Origin: Bacteroidota bacterium
GTDB lineage: Bacteria; Bacteroidota; Bacteroidia; Flavobacteriales_F; PHOS-HE28
Direction of reading: 5' to 3'
DNA: 18,375 nt
Assembly (NCBI GenBank): GCA_023412755.1
Contig: JAEZCB010000247.1
Coordinates: 1-18,375 of the forward strand
The position numbers and the translations under genes are program-made. Position 1 is the stretch's first letter. Each line of letters opens with the position of its first letter. The notes beneath the pieces were generated by a model. The model saw only the letters and a program-made list of their open reading frames with translations, was not told the DNA's origin and searched no databases. Of this stretch, positions 11,912 to 18,375 are shown piece after piece.

Positions 11912-14900
11912 ATGGTCCGATATCTACTATTACTCCTGCTGGTGTTCGCCGGGCTCAAAGGCTCGGCCACCCACATGTCCGGTGGTGAGATCTACTGGGA
12001 ATGCATCGGTCCCAACCTCTACCGGATCAAGCTTGTTGTATACCGTGATTGCGCGGGCATTCCAGTAGACCCCTCCTACAACCTGGTGCTCACCAGTCCA
12101 TGTGGCAACAAGAACCTTACGGTGACAACGCCAGGTGGGCAGGAGATCTCCCAACTCTGCGATATCCAGTTGCCGAACAGCACCTGCAATGGTGGATCGC
12201 TGCCAGGTATACAACAGTATGAGTATACAGGTGTGACCACGCTGCAACCCTGCAACTCCTGGTCCATCCGTTGGACGAACATCTACCGGAACAACGCGAT
12301 AGTGAACCTGATGAACCCGAATACGCAGGAGATGTTCATCGAGGCGGTGATCAATACCGCAACGGCACCCTGCAATGATTCGCCGGTCTTCACCAACACA
12401 GCGATCCCATATGTATGTCTGGGCTATCCTGTTTCCTTCAGCTATGGCGCCATAGATGCCGAAGCCGATTCTTTGAGTTACGATCTGATCGTGGCCCGCC
12501 GCGCCGGTGGCAACCCCATTCCTTATGTGGCACCATACACCCCCGGCGAACCCATACCCGGATTGGTGCTGGACCCTGTAACGGGCCTCATCAATTTCAC
12601 GCTGAACATGGCCGGCAACTGGGTGGTGGTGGTACGTGTGACGGCTTACAATGCCGCAGGCCAGGTGATCGGCACCGTGATGCGCGATATGCAATTCGTG
12701 GCCTACCCGTGTGACAACATACCCCCGGATGCGGCCACGGGCCTCGTACAGAACATTACCGGTGCGGCCACGCAGACAGGACCGCGATCCGTGGAGGTTT
12801 GTGAATCGGGTGATTTTTGTTTTGAGATGGAGATCTCCGATGCCAACCTGCCGAACGTGCTTACTGCATTCAGCAACATCCAGCAGAACCTTCCGGGAGC
12901 CACATTCTCCTACACTGGCACCAATCCCATCACCGTCCAGGTCTGCTGGACAGCGCAGGAGAACACTTCCGGATTCTTCCCCTTCATTGTTAACGTGAAC
13001 GACGGAGCCTGTCCGATCCCGGCGTTCCAGACCTATGTGTACACCGTGAAGGTATTGCCTGGTGTATACGGTCAATTGCAAGTGCAGAATGAAAGCTGTG
13101 AGGGCGCGGGTGATGGAAGCATTACCGCCGTAGTAACAGAAGGGACCGCTCCATACAGCTATACCTGGAGCACGGGCAGTAGTGAACAGACGATCTATGG
13201 TGGCCCTGGAACTTATGATGTGGTGATCGAGGATTCCAATGGCTGCATCTCACACACGCTCACGGCCGATATTGGCCCCGGTGCTCCGCCCAATGAGGCC
13301 GATGCAGGAGGAGACATGCTTGTTTGCGCGGATGAGCTGCCGGTGCAGTTGATCGGGCAGGTGAATGGCGCCACCCAGGGACAATGGAGTGGTGGTCAAG
13401 GCCAGATCAGTGGCACCGGACTTTCCATCAGCTACATGCCGACAGCCGCGGAGATCCAAGCCGGAAGCACCATATTGACGCTGACCACCACGGACAACAA
13501 CAGTTGCCCGCCCGTTTCCGATCAGATCACGATCAACTTCTCCAACAATTTCCTGGATGCCCAGGTGGTGAGCACCGATGCCACCTGTTACTCCATGGAA
13601 GATGGTTCGGCTGAAGTGATCCCGCAGGATCCCTCCTTCTCCTACGCATGGAACGATCCCGCACAACAGACCACACCTGTTGCCACGGACCTCGGCGCCG
13701 GCACATACCAGGTAACAGTGACGGACGCGGATGGATGCACCATAACCATGGAGGCGGTGGTGGGGCCGGCGGAACCACTGTTGATCGCGGATATCGTAGT
13801 GGAGGATGAGACCTGCGAAGGCGCTGGTGATGGCTCGGTGACACTGGCGGTGACTGGTGGCACCGCACCTTACAGTTTTGAATGGAGCAATGGTGCCACC
13901 ACCTCCAGCATCGTGGAAACCGCTGGTGAATATCTGGTGGCGGTGACCGATGCCAACGGGTGCGCACCGATCTTTCAGACAGTCACCATCGGATCCGCAG
14001 CCCTGTTGAATTCAGCCGATGCGGGTGGTGATATGATCATGTGCCCCACGCTCCAACCCTTCACCATTGAAGGCGTGGTGATCAATGCGCCGAGCGGCGT
14101 TTGGAGCGGTGGCGAAGGTGCCTTCACAGGAACAGGTACACAGGTACAATACACGCCTACCCAGAACGAACTTGATGCCGGCAATGTTACCCTCACACTG
14201 ACCACGGTAGGCAACGAGGGATGTCCGCCGGCATCGGACCAGATCGTCATCAGCTTCCCCAACAGCTTCATCGATGCTGCCATAGCGACCGTGGATGCGA
14301 GCTGCTACGAGAACAACGATGGCTCCGCGAGTTTCAGCCCTGCTGATGATGACCTCACCTATCTATGGAACGATCCATTGGGTCAGACAACATCTGCGGC
14401 AACTGGGCTGGCCGCAGGCACCTACACCCTAACTGTGACCGATCAGTACGGCTGCAGCATTTCCCTTGACGCCGATATCGGACCACCCGATCCAGTCTCC
14501 ATCGTGCAAGTGGATGTCACGGATGAGACCTGCCTTGGTGTCGGTGATGGTGGAGCACAAGTGACCGTTACCGGTGGCACCGCACCCTACAGCTATGCAT
14601 GGAGCAATGGCTCCACGAGCCCCTCCATAAGCGCTGCCGCAGGCACCTATGACGTATCCATCACTGATGCGAACGGGTGTGCGCCCGCGACTGGAGAAGC
14701 CATCATTGGTGCGGCCTCTTTGCCCAATTTGGCGGATGCCGGTGCGGACCAGGTAGTGTGCATGAACGCGCTGCCGGTGATGCTCAATGGTATTGTCACC
14801 AATGCCAGTGGCGGAGCCTGGAGCGGCGGCTCCGGCACCTTCAATGGCACCTACGATCAGATGGAATATGTGCCATCCGCGGCGGATATCGCGGCAGGCA

Positions 14901-17419
14901 GTGTTACCCTCACGTTGACCACGACCGGCAACAATGATTGTCCACCAGCGCAGGATGCTGTGGTGCTATCGATACCCAACAGTTTCGTGGATGGACAGGT
15001 GACCAGCACCGATGCCACCTGCCATGATACCAGCGATGGCAGCGCGGTCTTCTCTCCCACCCTCCCTGGCTTCAGCTATGCTTGGAACGATGCCCAGGGG
15101 CAGACAACGGCGATGGCCACCGGCCTGAGTGCCGGCACGCACACCTTGGTGGTAACCGATCAGTATGGGTGCACAGAGAGTTACGAAGCGGTGATCGGTC
15201 CCGCCTCTCCCCTGGTGATCGCCTCGATAGATGCCGTAAGTGAGAATTGCGCCGGCTTCGGTGATGGCCAGGCCACGGTGACAGTGGGTGGAGGCACAGC
15301 ACCATACAGCTTCAACTGGAACAATGGTATGGACCAGGCGTCCATACAGGTTCCGGCGGGCACCTATACGGTCTCCGTATCCGATGCGAACAACTGCACA
15401 CCTGTTACCGCCGATGTGATAATCGATGTGATCGGCCTACCCAACCAGGCCGATGCTGGCGGTGATATGGTGATCTGCCTGAACGACTACCCGATCATGA
15501 TGCAGGGATCCGTTGAGAACGCCACAGGTGGCCAATGGAACGGCGGCGCTGGTGCCTGGGAAGGTGCTGGCCTTCAAGCCCAATACTGGCCCACGTTGCA
15601 GGAGATCATGAACGGCTCCGTGCAACTGGTGCTCACCACCACGGGTAACACCACCTGCCCGCCCGCCTCCGACACGGTGCTCGTGTCACTGGCGAATGCC
15701 TTCCTGCAAGCGGAGTTGAACGTGACACAGCATGTGAGCTGCAACGGCCTCGCAAATGGTCAACTCGCATTCACACCCCAGCTCAATGCCTTCTCCTATC
15801 AATGGGCGCATGGAGGCACTTCACCAACGGCCGGCGATCTGGCTCCAGGCACCTATACGCTGACGGTAACAGACCAGTATGGTTGTGACAGCATTTTCAC
15901 AGGCACCATCACGGAGCCGGAGACACTCGTGCTGCAGGAAGTGCAGGTCTCACACGTGATCTGCCACGGTGGTAATACGGGGCAGGCCATGGCGACCGTG
16001 ACCGGTGGCACATCCCCGTACTCCTTCCAATGGAGCAACGGTGCCACCGCCTCATCAGCCAATGGTCTCATTGCCGGCGATCATCATGTGACCATCACCG
16101 ATGCCAATGGTTGTGCGGTGGAGGGTGCGCTCACCATTGATCAACCCTCCCCGATCACCCTGCAAGCGAACATTCCGGACACGGTCTGCGTGAATGCACC
16201 AGTACTACTTTCCGCGGAAGCACAGGGTGGCAATGGTGGCCACACGATCACATGGGCCGGGATCGGCACCGGCAGCTCACTAACGGCCGAATTCGCCGCC
16301 TCGCAGATCGTGACCGTCACCGTGCAGGACAGCCTGGGCTGCCCCGGCGCTCCAGTGATGGAACCTGTACACGTGCTGGACCTGTCCCTGGCCCAGTTCG
16401 ACACCTATGGAGCCACCACGGTATGTGCGGGCGAAACTGTGACAGTGGGTGCCACGGTAAGTGGTTATGCCGGCAGTTATACGATCAGCTGGCCGGGGAT
16501 ACCTGCTCTAGGCGCAGGTCCATTCACCTTCCCAGTCCAGAACAGCCAACAACTGCAGGTTATCCTTTCCAACACATGTGGCGACAGCCAGATCGAAACA
16601 TTGACCCTGGGTGTTGACGTACCACCGGCCGTGCAACTCCCTCCGATCATCGCACAAGGTTGCGCACCGCTCACGGTGCAATTCCCATCGTTCAACCTCG
16701 GCGATGTGAATTACCAATGGAACCTTGGCAATGGACAGACCTCCTCCGCACCAGCACCTGTGGTGATGTACCCTGCGGGCACATACACCGCTACCCTTAC
16801 GGTGACCACCCCTGCCGGATGCAGCTCTGCTGCGTCCACCTCCGGCCAGATCATAGTGCATACGCCTCCCACTGCGGCGTTCACCGCCTCCACATGGTCC
16901 ACAGACCTGGCCAATGCAATGATCGCCTTCACCGATCAGAGCACGGGCAACATCGTATCGCATACGTGGAACTTCGGTGATGGCGGTACCAGCTCAGCGA
17001 TCAACCCACAGCACCAATACACGGACTGGGGATCATATGCTGTAACGCTGCAGGTGCAGGATGCCAATGGCTGCACGGCATCAGCATCCAATATGGTGCA
17101 GATATCTCCAGTGTACGATGTCACTCTGCCCACCGCATTCACACCCAACACGGGTAATGGGAATGGGGGCACCTATGATCCCTTCGGGCTGGACAACGAT
17201 GTGTTCTACGCCTTCGTGAAGGATGTGTCCGATTTCCGCATGAGGATATTCAACCGGTGGGGCGAATTGATCTTCGAAAGTGACGACCTCCGGATCGGTT
17301 GGGATGGCTATTACCGCGGACAATTGAGTCCGCAGGATGTGTATGTGGTGCAGACCTGGGTACGCTTCCTGGATGGCAGGGAGATCCAAAAACTCAGTGA
17401 CCTTACGCTTCTCAGATGA
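11912..17419 (+). CDS. Giant SprB-repeat surface adhesin with T9SS type B (CHU_C) sorting domain
   Basis: An 1835-residue secreted protein. The ATG at 11912 begins a signal peptide (VRYLLLLLLVFAGLKGSA) followed by THMSGGEIYWEC, a common mature start of Bacteroidota gliding-type surface proteins. Residues about 20-390 are an N-terminal region with cysteines and an Ig/cadherin-like segment (DAEADSLSYDL). Residues 391-1345 are four super-repeats, each a SprB domain ('GGTAPYSYxWSNG...DANGC'), an ADAGGD-type block and a second SprB domain. One more SprB repeat spans 1346-1421, then Ig-like segments to about 1570 and two PKD-like domains (WNLGNG at 1603, WNFGDGG at 1686). The last 100 residues are a CHU_C sorting domain: LPTAFTPNTGNGNG, FRMRIFNRWGELIFES, GWDGYYRG, DVYVV. 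By family knowledge it is exported by T9SS and attached to the surface, probably for adhesion or gliding. It overlaps the porP/sprF-like gene by 4 bases. Confidence 0.92.
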   Translation: MVRYLLLLLLVFAGLKGSATHMSGGEIYWECIGPNLYRIKLVVYRDCAGIPVDPSYNLVLTSPCGNKNLTVTTPGGQEISQLCDIQLPNSTCNGGSLPGIQQYEYTGVTTLQPCNSWSIRWTNIYRNNAIVNLMNPNTQEMFIEAVINTATAPCNDSPVFTNTAIPYVCLGYPVSFSYGAIDAEADSLSYDLIVARRAGGNPIPYVAPYTPGEPIPGLVLDPVTGLINFTLNMAGNWVVVVRVTAYNAAGQVIGTVMRDMQFVAYPCDNIPPDAATGLVQNITGAATQTGPRSVEVCESGDFCFEMEISDANLPNVLTAFSNIQQNLPGATFSYTGTNPITVQVCWTAQENTSGFFPFIVNVNDGACPIPAFQTYVYTVKVLPGVYGQLQVQNESCEGAGDGSITAVVTEGTAPYSYTWSTGSSEQTIYGGPGTYDVVIEDSNGCISHTLTADIGPGAPPNEADAGGDMLVCADELPVQLIGQVNGATQGQWSGGQGQISGTGLSISYMPTAAEIQAGSTILTLTTTDNNSCPPVSDQITINFSNNFLDAQVVSTDATCYSMEDGSAEVIPQDPSFSYAWNDPAQQTTPVATDLGAGTYQVTVTDADGCTITMEAVVGPAEPLLIADIVVEDETCEGAGDGSVTLAVTGGTAPYSFEWSNGATTSSIVETAGEYLVAVTDANGCAPIFQTVTIGSAALLNSADAGGDMIMCPTLQPFTIEGVVINAPSGVWSGGEGAFTGTGTQVQYTPTQNELDAGNVTLTLTTVGNEGCPPASDQIVISFPNSFIDAAIATVDASCYENNDGSASFSPADDDLTYLWNDPLGQTTSAATGLAAGTYTLTVTDQYGCSISLDADIGPPDPVSIVQVDVTDETCLGVGDGGAQVTVTGGTAPYSYAWSNGSTSPSISAAAGTYDVSITDANGCAPATGEAIIGAASLPNLADAGADQVVCMNALPVMLNGIVTNASGGAWSGGSGTFNGTYDQMEYVPSAADIAAGSVTLTLTTTGNNDCPPAQDAVVLSIPNSFVDGQVTSTDATCHDTSDGSAVFSPTLPGFSYAWNDAQGQTTAMATGLSAGTHTLVVTDQYGCTESYEAVIGPASPLVIASIDAVSENCAGFGDGQATVTVGGGTAPYSFNWNNGMDQASIQVPAGTYTVSVSDANNCTPVTADVIIDVIGLPNQADAGGDMVICLNDYPIMMQGSVENATGGQWNGGAGAWEGAGLQAQYWPTLQEIMNGSVQLVLTTTGNTTCPPASDTVLVSLANAFLQAELNVTQHVSCNGLANGQLAFTPQLNAFSYQWAHGGTSPTAGDLAPGTYTLTVTDQYGCDSIFTGTITEPETLVLQEVQVSHVICHGGNTGQAMATVTGGTSPYSFQWSNGATASSANGLIAGDHHVTITDANGCAVEGALTIDQPSPITLQANIPDTVCVNAPVLLSAEAQGGNGGHTITWAGIGTGSSLTAEFAASQIVTVTVQDSLGCPGAPVMEPVHVLDLSLAQFDTYGATTVCAGETVTVGATVSGYAGSYTISWPGIPALGAGPFTFPVQNSQQLQVILSNTCGDSQIETLTLGVDVPPAVQLPPIIAQGCAPLTVQFPSFNLGDVNYQWNLGNGQTSSAPAPVVMYPAGTYTATLTVTTPAGCSSAASTSGQIIVHTPPTAAFTASTWSTDLANAMIAFTDQSTGNIVSHTWNFGDGGTSSAINPQHQYTDWGSYAVTLQVQDANGCTASASNMVQISPVYDVTLPTAFTPNTGNGNGGTYDPFGLDNDVFYAFVKDVSDFRMRIFNRWGELIFESDDLRIGWDGYYRGQLSPQDVYVVQTWVRFLDGREIQKLSDLTLLR
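13082..15946 (+). repeat. Four coding super-repeats of 717, 717, 717 and 714 bases
   Basis: Units start at 13082, 13799, 14516 and 15233 and end at 15946, aligned on the cysteine of the ETC/ESC/ENC motif. Each encodes SprB-A, an ADAGGD-type block with xCPPxxD, and SprB-B, with exactly six cysteines in equivalent places. The protein match is strong while the DNA has diverged, so the array was built by old tandem duplication and is now maintained under selection. A lone SprB unit follows from 15947. Confidence 0.85.
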
Positions 17420-18375
17420 GATCCATTCTGAAATACCTTGTGGCTTTTCTGGGGGCGGTCTTCATCCTCCCGGCAGGTGCGCAGGACCCGCAATTCTCGC
17501 AGTTCTATGCCTCGCCGCAGTACTTGAATCCCGCTCTTACCGGAAATACGCACCAGGATCGCATAGCCCTCAACTACCGTTTGCAATGGCCGGGAGTGCA
17601 ACCAGGGTATGAGACCTACGCCTTCGCATACGACCATCGCTTCGCGCACCTCAACTGTGGCATGGGTGGGTATGTGTTGCGTGATAAGGCGGGTACCAAC
17701 GGACTCACCTTCACCACCATGGCGATCAACTACAGCTATGAGGCCCGGGTGAATTACAAGTACGCCGCCAGGGCTGGCCTGCGTATTGGATACACCATGC
17801 GGAACGTGGATCCCAGCGGGTTCCTGTTCGCGGATCAGGTGATCCGTGATAATGCGGCACGCAGCATCGAGACCAACATGGTGGAAGGTATCAGCTACCT
17901 GGATCTTGCCACAGGCGGCCTATTCTACAGCGAACGCCTATGGATAGGTGTCTCCTTCACCCACATCAACAGACCGAACCAAAGCCTGATGCTTGATGGC
18001 GAGGCCCGGTTGCCGATGAGGACCTCGGTACATACCGGCTATAAGGCCCCACTGGATGGCCGCCGCTTCGCCAAGAGCGAGACCATGATCACCCTGGCCA
18101 CCCACTATAAGGCCCAGGGCAAATGGGACCAATTCGATCTGGGTGGCTATGTGGACCACCGGCAGGTGAGCGCGGGCCTTTGGTACCGTGGTCTGCCGAT
18201 CCTGAAGGCGTACCAGCCGGGTTATGGGAACAGCGAAGCCTTGATACTCATGGTGGGGTTCAACACAGAGAACCAGTTGCGCGTCACTTACAGCTACGAC
18301 ATCACCATAAGTAAACTCACCATGCGCAGCGCCGGGGCCCACGAGATCAGCCTGATCTACGAATGGCCTAGGAAG
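17416..18375 (+). CDS. PorP/SprF family type IX secretion membrane protein (3' end outside window)
   Basis: 320 codons are visible with no stop before the right edge. A signal peptide (residues 1-22, ending PAGAQ) is followed by the diagnostic PorP/SprF start DPQFSQFYASPQYLNPALTG. Next come many alternating strands of an outer-membrane beta-barrel (MAINYSYEARVNYKYAARAG, LATGGLFYSERLWIGVSF, LGGYVDHRQVSAGLWYRG). The late motif LRVTYSYDITISKL followed by GAHEISLIYEW is typical of the family's last strands, so little is missing. SprF of Flavobacterium johnsoniae is needed for secretion of the adhesin SprB, and such genes usually sit next to large type B T9SS cargo. Here the ATG overlaps the adhesin stop (ATGA), indicating translational coupling and a dedicated partnership. 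It is probably not PorP of the core machinery, but an accessory paralogue. Confidence 0.93.
   Translation, partial: MRSILKYLVAFLGAVFILPAGAQDPQFSQFYASPQYLNPALTGNTHQDRIALNYRLQWPGVQPGYETYAFAYDHRFAHLNCGMGGYVLRDKAGTNGLTFTTMAINYSYEARVNYKYAARAGLRIGYTMRNVDPSGFLFADQVIRDNAARSIETNMVEGISYLDLATGGLFYSERLWIGVSFTHINRPNQSLMLDGEARLPMRTSVHTGYKAPLDGRRFAKSETMITLATHYKAQGKWDQFDLGGYVDHRQVSAGLWYRGLPILKAYQPGYGNSEALILMVGFNTENQLRVTYSYDITISKLTMRSAGAHEISLIYEWPRK

Noticed and set aside
11930..13081. Long open frame (383 codons) on the minus strand inside the adhesin N-terminus
   Set aside because: It lies opposite a gene with clear signal peptide and family motifs; its translation is rich in His, Arg and Val with no recognisable domain, as expected for an antisense shadow in GC-rich DNA.
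13082..16171. CRISPR-like or satellite DNA because of the repeated pattern
   Set aside because: The periodicity is at the protein level inside one intact reading frame, with diverged DNA and no short identical repeats separated by spacers.

Overview
The window comes from a GC-rich member of the Bacteroidota, most likely close to the Flavobacteriales. Three things point there. The right end carries a type IX secretion (T9SS) pair: a SprB-repeat surface protein with a type B (CHU_C) sorting domain and a PorP/SprF-family outer-membrane protein. Four separate genes are preceded by the Bacteroidota -7 box TAnnTTTG, and recognisable Shine-Dalgarno sequences are scarce. The GAPDH fragment also fits a Bacteroidota sequence type. 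I judge the lineage from protein and promoter signatures only; no phylogeny was run.

Layout, left to right. (1) The 3' end of a GAPDH gene with a strong terminator. (2) A PdeM-type metallophosphoesterase and a small membrane-anchored protein, then a hairpin-bearing leader and a GCS2-family (glutamate-cysteine ligase-like) protein, all on +. (3) A convergent minus-strand cluster: a DUF493 protein, a single-pass membrane protein and a secreted probable beta-barrel, read leftwards from a good promoter at 4632-4639. (4) Starting about 80 bases away on +, an exported protein with a DUF2723-like motif, an ECF sigma factor and its overlapping membrane anti-sigma partner. (5) Thioredoxin with its own promoter and UUCG-loop terminator, a stand-alone DUF58 protein and a cysteine-packed copper-storage-like four-helix protein. 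(6) A minus-strand pair, thiolase then a cytosolic NlpC/P60 (YkfC-like) peptidase. (7) A minus-strand tRNA-Ser(GCU) with promoter and terminator. (8) An 1835-residue T9SS adhesin translationally coupled (ATGA overlap) to a PorP/SprF protein that runs off the right end.

How the genes fit together. Most of the window is ordinary housekeeping with well-spaced promoters and terminators. Two modules stand out. The sigma/anti-sigma operon begins with an exported protein that could be its envelope sensor or effector. The adhesin-PorP/SprF pair looks like a self-contained T9SS cargo and its partner. The adhesin's core is an unusually regular array: four super-repeats of 239, 239, 239 and 238 residues, each a SprB / 'ADAGGD' / SprB triplet with exactly six cysteines in equivalent positions. 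A third point is that the GCS2-like protein has glutamine where family members usually have glutamate at two probable metal-binding positions. I found no CRISPR array, insertion sequence, phage gene or obvious sign of recent transfer. No gene-free stretch exceeds about 275 bases.
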